From: Candidatus Aramenus sp. CH1
Lineage (GTDB): Archaea; Thermoproteota; Thermoprotei_A; Sulfolobales; Sulfolobaceae
NCBI GenBank assembly: GCA_022678445.1
Contig: JALBWU010000001.1
Span: forward strand, 1 to 64,000
Length of the DNA: 64,000 nucleotides
Direction: 5' to 3'
Below, piece by piece: positions 1 through 9,746 of this stretch. A model generated the notes under the pieces. It was not told the DNA's origin. It made no database searches and saw only the letters and a list, made by a program, of their open reading frames with translations. How positions within the stretch are numbered: position 1 is the stretch's first letter; each line of letters starts with the position of its first letter. The translations under genes and the position numbers were made by a program.

Positions 1-913
1 TAGTAGTTAGGCAAGATCGCTACGAAGTTGACGAGGAAAAACGCGTCATCTTTCTGAAGGATTGGGAAATGAAGATGCCCTTTGAAGGTTAAGGTGGTTT
101 GGCGCACAAGGTAGACTGGAGATTCGCGTGATGGGCAACAACTTTTACGCTTGTATTCCAGTCGACGTTGGCAGAACCACCGCAAAGAAAAGCGTAAGCC
201 GATGAAGGACTCTCTCGTCGTCCACGGTTTGAGGAGAGAGATTCAAGTTGAAAAGCCTAAGGGCGACAGGATTGCGTCAATTGACCTTGGCGTAAACGCG
301 TTGGCTACTGTCGTTGTTGAGAACGTACTGTTCTCTTTTATAGGGGTTCCGTAGTGAAGAGCAATTACTTTTACTTTGAGAAAAAGATCGCCGAACTAGA
401 CAAGTTGAAGAGTGAGACAGAAAAGGTTCAAGAACAAGAAGCTGTGGAAGAGGTGTTGAGGGAAAGGGAAAGAATTTTCTCGAGGCTTTACCGTAGGCTT
501 CTTCATTACTACAGAACTTTAGCATCTCACTTGGCTAAGTCCTTATGGGATCTTGGAGTCTCCACAGTTTACTTGGGCTGTCCTTACTTCATTCCTAGGA
601 TAAGGGTAACAAGCTCACTTCAAATTTGGTCTTTTCGCAAGTTGGCGCATTAGCGAACAAACTCCACGAGTACGGCATAAAGACGTACCTAGTGATTGAG
701 TACAATACCTCGCGTTTCTGCGCTTACCATAACGCAAATGTAACGAGAAGGCCTAGGGGAGTCGTAAACTGTCCTCTTGGCCATAAGCTTCACAGCGAGG
801 TTAACGGAGCGTTAAACATTGTGAAACTAGGAGTTAAGAAGATTGTTAACGCGTTGAAGAAGCCTTTTTCCTTTCTCTTCACATCACGGAGTATCTCCCT
901 TAAAGGGGAGTAA
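1..913 (+). pseudogene. tnpB: Decayed TnpB (IS200/IS605-type OrfB), 5' part outside window
   Basis: Fragments of one TnpB protein are spread over all three plus-strand frames, so the gene carries several frameshifts and stops. The order is conserved: a 5' piece at about 20-150, a piece with the RuvC-I-like aspartate (IDLGVNALATV, around 277-310), a helical piece at 354-600, and a C-terminal piece at 626-913. The last piece holds a zinc-finger pattern (CAYH then CPLGHKLH) and a RuvC-III-like segment reading HSEVNGALNIV, where intact relatives usually have Asp rather than Glu. TnpB is the RNA-guided nuclease of IS605-type elements; no TnpA is in view. The reading cannot yield an active protein. 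The C-terminal 17 residues match the tnpB relic at 30287-30686. Confidence 0.85.
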
Positions 914-958
914 CGCCTTAGACCTCAGCGGAACCCTCGCAGGGCGAGGAGTGGGTCA
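862..958 (+). repeat. IS200/IS605-type right end, copy 1
   Basis: The last part of the tnpB relic and the 45 bp after its stop are almost identical to the reverse complement of about 30242-30340. The segment includes a short palindrome at 934-944 (CCCT-CGC-AGGG), as expected for the subterminal hairpins of this single-strand transposon group. Similarity stops at about 958, five bases before the threonine synthase stop codon, which places the element boundary there. Confidence 0.7.
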
Positions 959-962
959 GATC

Positions 963-1976
963 CTAGAGTACCTTTAGCCCAGATCCGGTTAGCACTAGCA
1001 CGCTGTCCTTCCCCATGTCCTTCATGTAGGCAGCTAGCGTCGTCGCGGAGCTGTACTCCACCAATACCCCTCTCCTCGCCAACTCCTTCCACGCTGAGGC
1101 TATCTCGTCCTCCGTTACAACTACGCAGTCGCCGTACTTCCTCACCACCTCCTCCATCTCCCTCAAGAGGAAAGGATTTGTGGAGACCAAGGCGTCGGCT
1201 AGCGATGTCACTTCCTTTGGTGGTACGTAGTTAAGCCCCTTGACCTTAGCGCATAGAGGCATCACCTGCTCGGTCTGGACTGCTACTAGCTTGGGTACTT
1301 CCCTCATAACGCCGCTCTCTACCATGTGCTTGAACCCCTCGTACACCCCTAGGAGCAGAGTCCCTGCTGAAGTGGGCAGGTAGACGGTCTTTACGGAGCC
1401 TAAGTCCCTAGCTATTTCGTAGGCCAGAGACCTAATCCCGTCCCTAAACTGAGGCTGGAGCACGTGGGACGCGTAATAGTGGCTAGAGGTCTCGGCAGCC
1501 CTCGCCACGTCCTCCCTAGTACCCTCGATCCTTACCACTTTTGCCCCGTAGCTTTCTATTTGCTTCAGCTTCCCCGCCTTGGCGTTCTTGGGCACGTAGA
1601 TGTTCACTTCCATCCCCGCGGCAGCTCCGTAAGCTGCAATTGACGCCCCAGCGTTGCCAGAGGAGTCCTCAGAGATGCTCTTTACGCCTTTCTGCTTTAA
1701 GTAGGAGATCAAGGTGACGGAGCCCCTATCCTTATACGACCCAGTGGGGTTCAAGAAGTCCATCTTCAACGCTATATCTCCCCACCTTATGGTGGGAGTG
1801 TTGAACTCCCCAAGCGTTACCCACTCCTTAATGTATGGGAAGTTCCTTCTCAAGTCACTGGAGAAGGGGAACTCCACCTCCACCTTGAAGGGCCCGCCGC
1901 ACCTCTTACACCTCACCTCGAGCCCTTCCCTTTCCTTTCCACACCTCATGCACACCTCTCTAAACATTTTAACCAC
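963..1976 (-). CDS. thrC: Threonine synthase
   Basis: A PLP-dependent enzyme of the tryptophan-synthase-beta fold, likely converting O-phosphohomoserine to threonine in the cytoplasm. The N-terminus has a zinc-ribbon-like CxxC/CxxC pair (CMRC, CKRC), the motif [10 protein letters not shown] holds the PLP lysine, [10 protein letters not shown] follows, and a glycine-rich TGSGL-type phosphate-binding end closes the protein. The length of about 337 residues fits archaeal ThrC. The GTG at 1976 lies about 27 nt after a TATA-like box (1999-2008), favouring a leaderless GTG start; an in-frame ATG at 1967 would remove three residues. It is divergent from the acyl-CoA synthetase with only 18 bp between starts. 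Other threonine-synthase-like PLP lyases are the alternative. Confidence 0.85.
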   Translation of the reverse strand: MVKMFREVCMRCGKEREGLEVRCKRCGGPFKVEVEFPFSSDLRRNFPYIKEWVTLGEFNTPTIRWGDIALKMDFLNPTGSYKDRGSVTLISYLKQKGVKSISEDSSGNAGASIAAYGAAAGMEVNIYVPKNAKAGKLKQIESYGAKVVRIEGTREDVARAAETSSHYYASHVLQPQFRDGIRSLAYEIARDLGSVKTVYLPTSAGTLLLGVYEGFKHMVESGVMREVPKLVAVQTEQVMPLCAKVKGLNYVPPKEVTSLADALVSTNPFLLREMEEVVRKYGDCVVVTEDEIASAWKELARRGVLVEYSSATTLAAYMKDMGKDSVLVLTGSGLKVL

Positions 1977-2008
1977 AGTTCTCTACTTATCACTATGAGT
2001 TTAAACTA
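1966..2008. promoter_or_regulatory. Overlapping divergent promoters thrC / acyl-CoA synthetase
   Basis: ATTTTAAC (1966-1973) lies about 26 nt before the plus-strand ATG at 1995, inside the first codons of thrC. AGTTTAAACT (1999-2008) lies about 27 nt before the minus-strand GTG at 1976, inside the first codons of the synthetase. Each TATA box therefore sits in the other gene's coding start. This is inferred from spacing only. Confidence 0.5.
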
Positions 2009-3977
2009 CTTATTTAGACCTTCCTCAATAGCTGTAGTTGGCGCTTCAAGGAACAGGGAGAAGATAGGGAACATAATTACAAGGAACCTTCTTGCCTCCT
2101 TCAGGGGAAAGATCTACCCGGTGAACAACAAGGCCGAGAAGGTCGAGAACCTCCAAGCGTATAAGTCCCTAAAGGAGATTCCAGGGGACGTTGACCTCGC
2201 CATAATCTCGGTGCCTAGGGACTACGTAGTCCAAGTTATGGAGGACGCAGTGGAGAAACAGGTGAAGGCAGCAATTGTGATCACCGCGGGTTTCAAGGAG
2301 GTTGGAGAGGAGGGGGCAAAACTAGAAGAACAGCTCGTCTCCATTGCGAAGAAGGGAGGGATAAGGTTCCTCGGCCCCAACACTATGGGCATTATTTCCC
2401 CTGACTACAATGGCACCTTTGCCTACGCCAACATAACGAGGGGGAACATAGCCCTCGTAGTGCAGAGCGGAGGAGTAGGGGCTTACATGCTTGACTGGGC
2501 CCAGAGGACTAGAACTGGAATAAGCTTCCTTGTAAGCATGGGTAATCAAGCTGACGTGAAGGAGTACGAGGTCATAGAGTACCTCTCCAGGGATCCGGAG
2601 ACTAGGGCGATATTCGTCTACTTGGAGGGGGTATCAGATGGGGAGAAGTTCCTTGACGTATTGCCTGAGGCTACTCAGAGGAAACCAGTGATCTTCATCA
2701 AGGGTGGAGCGACGTCAAAGGGAGCAGAGGCTGTGAAGACTCACACTGGAAGCCTCGCTGGGTCGTATGAGGTATTTAGAGCTGCTATTAGAACTGTTGG
2801 GGGAATATTTGTCGAGGACCTTGGAGACTTCCTGAACTTGAGCAGGCTGGTGACATCCTCAGAGCCAATAAACGAGGACGTCTTAGTCATTACAAACTCC
2901 GGTGGCCACGGAGTCCTCACTTCAGACGCAATAGTGAGGAACAATTTGAGCATGGTTGAGCTTCCAGAGAGGATTAAGGACGAGCTTAGGAAAGTCCTGC
3001 CTCCCACAAGCCTTCCGAAGAACCCGCTTGACCTGTCAGGGGACGCCGGGAGAGACAGGTACATGGAGGCGTTAAAGATAGTCCAAGACCTAGACTGCAC
3101 AAAGCTCGTCATAGTGCAGTCGCTTCCAGTGGTGAGCGACAGCGAGGTAGCAAAGGTGCTCTTGAACTTCAAGGGGAAAGGCATAGTCGCAGTGACCATG
3201 GGGGTGGACGAAGATTCGGCAATGAGGATACTGGAGTCTGCCTCCATCCCTGCCTTCAACATGCCGGAGAACGCAATTAAGGCGATAAGGTACTACACGA
3301 CCAAGCCCATTGTCAGGAAGAAGATAAGAGTAGCTCAGCCAATAAACTCCGCCCTTGAACTAGTGAAGGGCAAGCAGTACCTAAGGGACTACGAGGCGCT
3401 GCAGCTAATGGAGATCTACGGAATAAGAACGCCAAAGTGGGGAATTGCCCAGAGTGAGGAAGAGGCGCAGAGGATAGCAGACAACATAGGCTATCCCGTC
3501 GTAATGAAGATCTCCGCAGACACTCCAGTACATAAGACGGAAATGAAGGGAGTGGTGATGAACGTGGAGAAAGAGCAGGCAAAGCAGGTGTACAAGGAGC
3601 TCTCCAAGATCACGAAGAGGGTCTTGATCCAAGAGCAACTGACAGGGCTCGAAGTGTTCGTTGGAGGAATTAAGGATCCTGTATTCGGCCACTCGGTAGT
3701 AGTGGGAAGCGGTGGGATCTACGTTGAGGTGCTCAAAAACGTAGGACATGCCATAGCCCCCGTCTACGAAGACGAGGCCCTCGAGATACTGAAGGAGAGC
3801 AAGGTTCACGACATGTTAACTGCCAGAAAGAGGAACTACGACGAGGGGTCCCTAATAAGGACTATAGTGTCTGTGTCAAGGCTAATAGTAGACTTAAACG
3901 TGAAAGAGATGGACATAAATCCCTTGATAGTAAACGAGAGAGGGGCATTTGCCGTAGACGTCAGAATAGTTTTCTGA
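1995..3977 (+). CDS. Acyl-CoA synthetase (NDP-forming), fused alpha and beta domains
   Basis: This protein resembles ADP-forming acetyl/acyl-CoA synthetases, which couple CoA-thioester formation or cleavage to ATP/ADP. Residues 1 to about 450 form the alpha-type part: a CoA-binding Rossmann domain starting SIAVVGASRNREKIGN, then the succinyl-CoA-synthetase-like ligase domains with TGSLAGS near the phosphohistidine region. Residues about 460-660 form an ATP-grasp beta domain (GYPVVMKISAD, HKTEMKGV, EMDINPLIVNE). At 660 residues it is the fused form. Members of this family include acetyl-CoA synthetases and, in Thaumarchaeota, the 4-hydroxybutyryl-CoA synthetase; the substrate cannot be read from sequence. 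The start is placed by a TATA box 26 nt upstream. Confidence 0.85.
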   Translation: MSLNYLFRPSSIAVVGASRNREKIGNIITRNLLASFRGKIYPVNNKAEKVENLQAYKSLKEIPGDVDLAIISVPRDYVVQVMEDAVEKQVKAAIVITAGFKEVGEEGAKLEEQLVSIAKKGGIRFLGPNTMGIISPDYNGTFAYANITRGNIALVVQSGGVGAYMLDWAQRTRTGISFLVSMGNQADVKEYEVIEYLSRDPETRAIFVYLEGVSDGEKFLDVLPEATQRKPVIFIKGGATSKGAEAVKTHTGSLAGSYEVFRAAIRTVGGIFVEDLGDFLNLSRLVTSSEPINEDVLVITNSGGHGVLTSDAIVRNNLSMVELPERIKDELRKVLPPTSLPKNPLDLSGDAGRDRYMEALKIVQDLDCTKLVIVQSLPVVSDSEVAKVLLNFKGKGIVAVTMGVDEDSAMRILESASIPAFNMPENAIKAIRYYTTKPIVRKKIRVAQPINSALELVKGKQYLRDYEALQLMEIYGIRTPKWGIAQSEEEAQRIADNIGYPVVMKISADTPVHKTEMKGVVMNVEKEQAKQVYKELSKITKRVLIQEQLTGLEVFVGGIKDPVFGHSVVVGSGGIYVEVLKNVGHAIAPVYEDEALEILKESKVHDMLTARKRNYDEGSLIRTIVSVSRLIVDLNVKEMDINPLIVNERGAFAVDVRIVF

Positions 3978-4227
3978 GGAGTTTTTCGCAAGTGAACATT
4001 TTTAGGAACGTTATAAGGCCTTCCCTCTGTTCTATCAATTTCGTCGATATGTTCTGAACGTCCCTCCAAGTACTGGCTGGACGGTCACGGAGGAGGGCAC
4101 TGCAAAAATTACCTTAAGAAAATTGACCTACTCTAACTGCCCCCAGTTCGCACGCTCTAAAGCTCATGGACTTTCAACAAGTTGCACTGATACAAAGTTG
4201 ACCACAGCATTCTATTGACGCGTCCCC
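3978..4227. other. Intergenic stretch without a recognised gene
   Basis: These 250 bp lie between two convergent genes. I see no ORF with archaeal codon pattern, no tRNA fold and no clear C/D box pair. It probably holds the 3' ends of both transcripts; a T-rich tract follows the synthetase stop (GGAGTTTTTCG). Confidence 0.4.
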
Positions 4228-4488
4228 TTAGAGGGCTAGCCTTCCAAACTTCGTCCTAAGGAAAATCCCCACCACTAGGAAGAACACGGCAAACCCCAAT
4301 ATTACAGGAACAACTGGCCTCCAAGGAGCGAAGTTATCCAAGTACTCCGCCAAGATGACTGTCATCACGAAGAAGATACCTAGCGACCCTACCAAGAGTA
4401 CCCACGTGGAAGCCCTATACGGCTTGCTGTCCTCTTGAATTTCCTTCTCCTGTACAGTCTCCTTCTTCTCTTGGTTTATCTCGGACAT
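4228..4488 (-). CDS. Small two-helix membrane protein, unknown function
   Basis: From ATG 4488 the product has 86 residues: a charged N-terminal segment rich in Glu, Lys and Gln, then two hydrophobic helices at about residues 32-53 and 60-79, ending in a short basic tail. The open frame continues upstream to 4545 and would overlap the next gene, but ATG 4488 is favoured because a TATA-like CTTAAAA lies about 26 nt upstream. The downstream neighbour in transcription is the intergenic stretch. I recognise no family. Confidence 0.6.
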   Translation of the reverse strand: MSEINQEKKETVQEKEIQEDSKPYRASTWVLLVGSLGIFFVMTVILAEYLDNFAPWRPVVPVILGFAVFFLVVGIFLRTKFGRLAL

Positions 4489-4537
4489 AAAACCAGATAT
4501 ATCTTTTGGTCCTTTTAAGATTTTTCCAAAACAAGTT

Positions 4538-4996
4538 TTAACCATTTTTTAATACTTTGTTTATTTCCTCGAAAAGCTCTTTGTCCCTCTCCTGGAGAGC
4601 CCTCAGGGAAGGCGGGTAGAGCCTCTTCTCCTTCACTCCTCTTACCACTGACCTCAACCACGCGTCGTACACCTTCCCAGTCCCGTTTTTGTAGTAGAAC
4701 TCCTTCATCTTTTCAATGACAGTGTCCTCGTCGTACTTCTTTACGTTTACCAAGTACCGCGACGCTACGTAGAGGATGAACCTCTTCCTCCCGTCCTGGA
4801 GCCCCCTCTCCAAGACCTTCTCTATCCAGCTGTAGTCCTTTGTGGCCACCTTTGGTGGGAATACCCCAGTCACTTGGAACAGGAACTCCCCCTTCTCGTT
4901 ATAAACCTTTGAGAACACTCCGTCGTACTCCACATACCCTCCAGGGGAATCGTCAGGATACTCGAGGATAAACCTTACCTTTTTGACCTTCTCCAC
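4538..4996 (-). CDS. priX: Probable DNA primase noncatalytic subunit PriX
   Basis: The 152-residue protein resembles PriX, the small third subunit of the Sulfolobales eukaryotic-type primase (PriSLX), which helps primer synthesis and has a fold like the C-terminal domain of PriL. Supporting features are its length (the known PriX is about 150 residues), the beta-rich N-terminus (RFILEYPDDSPGGYVEYDG) and the helical core with conserved basic residues (GRKRFILYVASRYL, AWLRSVVRGVKEK). It starts 3 bp after the tRNA-thiolation gene and is probably co-transcribed with it. The call rests on recognising the family pattern; if wrong, it is a conserved Sulfolobales protein of unknown function. Confidence 0.55.
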   Translation of the reverse strand: MEKVKKVRFILEYPDDSPGGYVEYDGVFSKVYNEKGEFLFQVTGVFPPKVATKDYSWIEKVLERGLQDGRKRFILYVASRYLVNVKKYDEDTVIEKMKEFYYKNGTGKVYDAWLRSVVRGVKEKRLYPPSLRALQERDKELFEEINKVLKNG

Positions 4997-4999
4997 TAC

Positions 5000-5947
5000 T
5001 TAAATCCCTGGACTAGGAAGGGTATTAAGCTTTATCCTCAACGAACAGAACGAGCATATCTCCCTGTCCTTATTTGTAGGCCTCCCGCAGATCTTGCACC
5101 TCCCCAAGGTCTCCTTCGGGACGTCCTCTATGCGGGGCCTTATCTTCTCCTCGAAGTTTCTCACTAGGCTTGCCATGAAGCCTGGAACCTTGTCCTCCAG
5201 CTCCTCCAGGGTCCTCCTGATCGCGTCTGAGCTAGCTCCTCCCACCCTGAACGTGTGGGGACAGGAGTCGTAGAGGAACGGAATCCCCTTAAGCAGGGCG
5301 TACGTCATTACCTCCTTTTCAGGGGTGAGGAACAGGGGCTTTACCTTCTTTACGTAACCGTTCTCAGCTGGGGACACGGGCCTTAGCCTAGCCAAGCTGA
5401 GGACGTCACCGTTGAAGTACCCCGTTATCACGTACTGAGCTACGTCGTTCAAGTTGTGGCCAGTTGCTAGAGTGTCAGCTCCCTCCTCCTCTGCCACGAC
5501 CTCTAGTACGTACCTTTTAGTCAACCCACAAGTGCTGCACACTGGCCTCCTTATCTTTACCTTGGCTTCATCTATGGTAAAGCCGTACTCTTCCTTGAGC
5601 CTCACCACCTTGTACTTCACGCCCAAGGCCTCGTAATTCTTCACGGCGAACTCCGTGCTCGACTGCGAATACTTCTTCCCCATGTCTATGCCTAGGTCTA
5701 TGGTAATGCCTACGAGCTCGAAGCCCTCCTCTTGGGAGAGAGCGTGGAGCAAGTGGAGGAGGGTTGTGCTGTCCTTACCGCCGGACACTGCTACTGCTAC
5801 CTTCTTGCTCCCCTCGAACATCTTGTAGTCCTTCACGACCTTTTTAAACCTCCTCTCTAACCACTCGATAAAGTGTTCCCTGCATAAGTAGAGCCCTGCG
5901 TACGGTATCTTTATTACTGCAGTGTTATCGCACTTTGTACATTTCAC
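5000..5947 (-). CDS. tRNA 2-thiolation PP-loop ATPase (TtuA/NcsA type)
   Basis: The product belongs to the TtuA/Ncs6 group, which adenylates and thiolates uridines in tRNA using sulfur from a ubiquitin-like carrier. The N-terminal zinc finger starts KCTKC, the PP-loop is SGGKDS, the catalytic-site cysteines appear as RRPVCSTCG and in YDSCPH, and the C-terminal zinc ribbon is CKICGRPT and CSFC. The longest open frame begins with TTG at 5971, but GTG at 5947, directly before KCTKC, fits the family's N-terminus better. It gives 315 residues. PriX follows after 3 bp on the same strand. The upstream region is shared with the divergent MetF-like gene. Confidence 0.85.
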   Translation of the reverse strand: MKCTKCDNTAVIKIPYAGLYLCREHFIEWLERRFKKVVKDYKMFEGSKKVAVAVSGGKDSTTLLHLLHALSQEEGFELVGITIDLGIDMGKKYSQSSTEFAVKNYEALGVKYKVVRLKEEYGFTIDEAKVKIRRPVCSTCGLTKRYVLEVVAEEEGADTLATGHNLNDVAQYVITGYFNGDVLSLARLRPVSPAENGYVKKVKPLFLTPEKEVMTYALLKGIPFLYDSCPHTFRVGGASSDAIRRTLEELEDKVPGFMASLVRNFEEKIRPRIEDVPKETLGRCKICGRPTNKDREICSFCSLRIKLNTLPSPGI

Positions 5948-5984
5948 AGTAAAGATATATATAGCGAACAATAAAGACTTTTTT

Positions 5985-6656
5985 ATGCAAATTTTAGCGG
6001 AGCTTCACCCTAAGGCTAACAGGGAGAAACTGCTCAGGGAACTGGACGTGATGTCCTCCTTTGACGGCTACGACATACCGGACTCTCCCCTAGGCCTACC
6101 CTCAGTGTTGCCTTCAACGGTGGCCGTGCTGATAAGGGAGAGGCTAGGAGAGGGGAAGAGACTCATCGTCAACCAGAGGCTCTACGACGTAAACGAGCTC
6201 TTTGTGTACTCCTTGAGCTACTCCGCAAAGGCTTTCAACTTCGAGATAGCCTACACGAAGGGCGACAAGCCAAAGGTGGGAAGGGAGATTGGCTACTTGT
6301 CATCAGAAGAGGGAGTCAACATATCCAAGTCCTTGGGCGTTAGGGCTGGGATGATGCTCAGCTTGAGGAAGAGCAGAGAGGAAGTGATGGCTAGGCTGGA
6401 GTCCAATGCCGACTTCTTCTTGGGCCTCTACTTCTCAGGGGTCGACGCGTTGAAGGGGCTAAAGAGGAACGTCATACCCTACCTAATAGTGATGACGGAG
6501 AAGAACAAGGACTTCCTCTCTTCCTTGACCCAGCCTACCTTTAAGGAGGAGGACGTCCCCTCCGTCCTCTCCTCGCTGGAGAGCTACGTTGACGCCGTCC
6601 TCTTGTCCTCCCCTGGAGACCTGGACTTCTTCCGGAGGTTCTCCAGGAAAGCTTAA
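5985..6656 (+). CDS. Methylenetetrahydrofolate-reductase-like TIM-barrel protein (tentative)
   Basis: From ATG 5985 the protein has 223 residues. Its start ([17 protein letters not shown]) and the segment with [13 protein letters not shown] resemble MetF-type flavoenzymes that reduce methylene-tetrahydrofolate, where such a segment follows the first strand; later segments ([32 protein letters not shown]) fit alternating beta/alpha units of a TIM barrel. It is shorter than bacterial MetF (about 290 residues). No flavin-binding residue can be fixed by eye. The longer frame from 5922 overlaps the divergent gene and is disfavoured. The helicase gene begins 25 bp after its stop. Confidence 0.4.
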   Translation: MQILAELHPKANREKLLRELDVMSSFDGYDIPDSPLGLPSVLPSTVAVLIRERLGEGKRLIVNQRLYDVNELFVYSLSYSAKAFNFEIAYTKGDKPKVGREIGYLSSEEGVNISKSLGVRAGMMLSLRKSREEVMARLESNADFFLGLYFSGVDALKGLKRNVIPYLIVMTEKNKDFLSSLTQPTFKEEDVPSVLSSLESYVDAVLLSSPGDLDFFRRFSRKA

Positions 6657-6681
6657 TATCCAGCGAAGAGAGTTCCGTGGC

Positions 6682-7716
6682 ATGTTTGAAAATTTAAGCG
6701 AAGAATTGAAGAGAGCTTTGAGGGAAGTAGGTTACGAGAGGCCTACAAAGGTACAGGAAGTTGCCATACCTCCTTTCCTTTCAGGGGAGAGCGTGGTAGT
6801 CCAAGCCAAAACGGGCTCCGGGAAGACCGCCTCGTTCATGATTCCTATCTTGGAGAGGGGGGAGAGGGCGTTAGTCCTTACCCCTACCAGGGAGCTCGCC
6901 TCTCAAGTTCTCGCGGAAGGCAAGAGGCTCGGAAAGTACAAGGGTAAGACCTTTGGCCTCATCATAGGTGGTGTAGGTTACGAAAGGCAGGAGAGGGAAG
7001 CCAACAGCGACATAGTGGTCGGCACTCCAGGGAGAATCCTCGACCTCTGGGGCAAGGGAGTCCTAGACCTGAACTTCCCCGTTGCTGTAGTTGACGAGGT
7101 CGACAGGATGTTCGACATGGGCTTCCAGGACGACGTGAGGATGATACTTTCCCACACTCACGCGAGGCTGTTCGGCTTCTTCTCGGCAACTGTGCCGAGG
7201 GAAGTGGAGGAACTGGCCTACCAGTTCGCCCCTAATGCCAAGCTGTTGAAGGTAGACGAGTACAAGCCGGTGGAGATAGAGCACAAGTTCCTCCTTGTAA
7301 GGGGTTGGATGGATAAGGTGGAGAAGACCAAAGAGCTAATAGAGGGAAAAGCCATCGTGTTCGTTAACACGAAGGCAAAAGTAGAGGAAGTGGCAGAGGA
7401 GCTCGCTGACGAGTTCAAGGTTTCCTACATCCACGGCGACCTACCGCAGTCTGCGAGAAACAGGAACTTGACGAAGTTCAGGAGGAACGAGGCAGAGGTA
7501 CTTGTAGCTACTGACGTAGTCGCTAGGGGGATTGACGTGATTGACGTGGACGAGGTGGTAAACTTCGATACCCCAAGGGACGTCGAGACCTACATACACA
7601 GGGTAGGAAGGGCAGGGAGAATGGGAAGAAAGGGGCTAGCGGTGACGCTCTACACGAGGAAGGAGGAACAGCTCGTTAGGAGGATTAGGACCCTCGTCAC
7701 CCCTCAACTAACGTAA
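6682..7716 (+). CDS. DEAD-box family RNA helicase (DEVD variant)
   Basis: This is a superfamily 2 ATP-dependent RNA helicase of 344 residues, close to the minimal two-RecA-domain core. Visible motifs in order: Q-motif region (YERPTKVQ), motif I AKTGSGKT (Lys48), Ia PTRELASQ, Ib GTPGR, motif II as DEVD instead of DEAD, motif [24 protein letters not shown] and [10 protein letters not shown]. It lacks N- or C-terminal extensions. The start is set at the ATG just before [12 protein letters not shown]; a longer frame from 6589 lies in the previous gene and is not archaeal-protein-like. It may assist RNA folding or decay; no specific target is indicated. Confidence 0.92.
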   Translation: MFENLSEELKRALREVGYERPTKVQEVAIPPFLSGESVVVQAKTGSGKTASFMIPILERGERALVLTPTRELASQVLAEGKRLGKYKGKTFGLIIGGVGYERQEREANSDIVVGTPGRILDLWGKGVLDLNFPVAVVDEVDRMFDMGFQDDVRMILSHTHARLFGFFSATVPREVEELAYQFAPNAKLLKVDEYKPVEIEHKFLLVRGWMDKVEKTKELIEGKAIVFVNTKAKVEEVAEELADEFKVSYIHGDLPQSARNRNLTKFRRNEAEVLVATDVVARGIDVIDVDEVVNFDTPRDVETYIHRVGRAGRMGRKGLAVTLYTRKEEQLVRRIRTLVTPQLT

Positions 7717-7722
7717 TCAAAG

Positions 7723-7730
7723 CTTTTTAT
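7723..7730 (+). promoter_or_regulatory. TATA box of the winged-helix gene
   Basis: CTTTTTAT is centred about 26 nt before ATG 7753 and supports that start over the in-frame ATG at 7729, which would sit on the TATA box itself. Confidence 0.5.
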
Positions 7731-7752
7731 GTGGTTTTCCGAGCTTTCTATT

Positions 7753-8136
7753 ATGATAAGGGACTCCATACTTGCGTTACTATACGGCAGGGGAGAGATG
7801 TCAAAGGAGGAAATAGCACAAGTCCTTAGGCAGGATGTCGACGAGGTAGAGGTTAACTTGAAGGGCCTAGAAAGGGAAGGGCTAGTGACGGAGAAGGAGA
7901 AAGGGATCATCTTCAAGAAGAAGGTATATGCGCTTACCCCGACTGGACTTGAGGAGGCCAAGAAGGCTAAACAAGACTTAGAGGAAAAGGCCAACATGCT
8001 CGTCCAAGCAATCCAGAACGGAGACTACGATACGTTACAGGAGTACTCCGACGACTTGTACTTGCTCGTCGCGCTGTCGCTAGTGGACGCAATACTGTTA
8101 CAGGACTTAGCGTTTTTAGATCTCTTCTGGATGTAA
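7753..8136 (+). CDS. Winged-helix transcriptional regulator
   Basis: The 127-residue protein has a winged-helix DNA-binding domain in residues 1-70: helix (RDSILALLYGRGEM), HTH (SKEEIAQVLRQDVDEVEVNLKGLEREGLV) and wing (KGIIFKKKVYALTPTGLEEA). An acidic helical tail follows and may form a dimer. It resembles PadR/MarR-like archaeal regulators, but the exact family is unclear. It stands alone behind the helicase gene with its own TATA box and is followed by T-rich DNA (about 8134-8155), a likely terminator. The target genes are unknown. Confidence 0.75.
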   Translation: MIRDSILALLYGRGEMSKEEIAQVLRQDVDEVEVNLKGLEREGLVTEKEKGIIFKKKVYALTPTGLEEAKKAKQDLEEKANMLVQAIQNGDYDTLQEYSDDLYLLVALSLVDAILLQDLAFLDLFWM

Positions 8137-8180
8137 AAAAGGAGTTTTTAACTTTGAGGAAGGGGAAAAAGAGGAGAAAG

Positions 8181-9746
8181 TTAAGAGACCTTTTGTATTA
8201 CTACCTCTAGTTCCTGCTTGCTTATGACGCTCTTAGGCCTCCAGCCTAAAGCATAGGCAATGGCAGAGCCTATCAACGTTATCGCCAAGTTAACGCCAAG
8301 GGCTATCAACGCCATGTATAGGAATTGTCCGAATAGCGGGTACAGCGACGTAGTGAATGCGGTCTGGTGCAGTTGGACGAAGTTCCTGTAGTAGGCTATC
8401 CCAACACCAGTTATTATTCCTCCTGCCCACCCAGCTAAGGTGGACTTAGGCTCCAGCTTTTCGGTAAACAACGCCAGGAACACTGCGGGGAGAGTCTGGG
8501 AGATTATTATTCCGCCGAGCAACTGAAGCTGTATAGCGTAAGACGCGGGGACCACAAACACGAAGCCCAACGCCAAGAACTTGAACACAGCTGACATCCA
8601 CTTGGCCAGCTTTGTCTCTGTCTGTGGTGACATGTTTGGGTTTATCTCCTTTACCACGTTCCTTGCGAAGAGGTTCGCACTAGCTATGGCCATTATTGCG
8701 GCTGGCACTAGCCCTCCAATGAATATGGCTGACATGGCAATACCTATGAACCAGTCTGGCATCGTGTAGGATATTAGCGCTGGAACAGCGAGGGCAGCGT
8801 TACCCGTGTGTTTTATCAATGACAGAGCCCCTGGGACGCCGTAGACCAGAATGCCGAAGAGCGCTATCAACGCCAGTCCAATGCCGTATACGGGAAGGAG
8901 GGACGTGCTGTACTTCAGCTTCTGCTTGTCGTTGGAGCTGAGGCTACCGTTTATTGCGTGGGGGTAGAGGTAGAGGGCGAATGCGCTACCTAAAGCAAGG
9001 GAGAAGTAGGCAGTGTATAGGGATGGAGGTAGGGTCTCAAATATCTTCTTGGTGTTCTGGGCAACGGTAAACGCGTGGGAGAATCCTCCTATCTGGAGGG
9101 GTACTGCGATGATAACGGTGATCACGGTCAACCACACTAAGACGTCCTTGAAAATCCCTGTCATCGCGGCTCCCCTGAGACCGCTAGTAAAGGTGAAGGC
9201 CGCGAGAACGATGAAAGCCAGTACAAGGGACAGCTCCGTAACTACTTTGCTACTCAATCCCAGTCCCAACAGCAGTATCTCTAGTACTGCCTCCATTCCG
9301 ACGATCTGAAGGGCGATGTAAGGTAGTTCAGCCACGATCCCAGTGAGAGCTACCGCCATGGCTAAGCTCTTGCTGTTGAACCTGTCCTTCACGAAGTCTG
9401 CAGCTGTGACGTAGTGCCTGTTCCTCGAGACCGTCCAGAGCCTCGGCATTGTGAGCAGGGCAACGAAGAACCCCCACGCTACATAGGGCACAGCGAAGAA
9501 GTATAGCGAGCCCGAACCGAAGACTCCTGCTGGTACGGCAATGAACGTGTACGCCGTGAACAGGTCGGCTCCCAATAAGAACCACACTAGGATAGTACCT
9601 AGTCTCCTCCCGCCTAGGCTCCACTCCTCTATTTGCCTTAGATCCCCCTTTCTGAACCTAGCTCCGTAGAAGCCCAGAAAAGCGAAGACGGCGAAGAGGA
9701 TTATGAAGACAACCAACGACATATAGTCTATGTTACCTACTGCCAC
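8181..9746 (-). CDS. Sodium:solute symporter family permease
   Basis: The 521-residue integral membrane protein has about 12-13 hydrophobic helices and the SSS family look: YGARFRKG, the segment [12 protein letters not shown] after the first helix, and [15 protein letters not shown] carriers import small organic solutes such as pantothenate, proline or carboxylates with Na+ or H+. In an acidophile proton coupling is plausible, but this is inference. The gene overlaps by 14 bp with the small DUF3311-like membrane gene upstream, a pairing common for this subfamily. The substrate is not predictable. Confidence 0.85.
   Translation of the reverse strand: MAVGNIDYMSLVVFIILFAVFAFLGFYGARFRKGDLRQIEEWSLGGRRLGTILVWFLLGADLFTAYTFIAVPAGVFGSGSLYFFAVPYVAWGFFVALLTMPRLWTVSRNRHYVTAADFVKDRFNSKSLAMAVALTGIVAELPYIALQIVGMEAVLEILLLGLGLSSKVVTELSLVLAFIVLAAFTFTSGLRGAAMTGIFKDVLVWLTVITVIIAVPLQIGGFSHAFTVAQNTKKIFETLPPSLYTAYFSLALGSAFALYLYPHAINGSLSSNDKQKLKYSTSLLPVYGIGLALIALFGILVYGVPGALSLIKHTGNAALAVPALISYTMPDWFIGIAMSAIFIGGLVPAAIMAIASANLFARNVVKEINPNMSPQTETKLAKWMSAVFKFLALGFVFVVPASYAIQLQLLGGIIISQTLPAVFLALFTEKLEPKSTLAGWAGGIITGVGIAYYRNFVQLHQTAFTTSLYPLFGQFLYMALIALGVNLAITLIGSAIAYALGWRPKSVISKQELEVVIQKVS

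Noticed and set aside
2741-3262. 173-codon minus-strand frame opposite the acyl-CoA synthetase
   Set aside because: Shadow of the synthetase with Ser/Thr-rich composition and no promoter. The same applies to the long antisense frames at 38357-38821 and 53045-53497.
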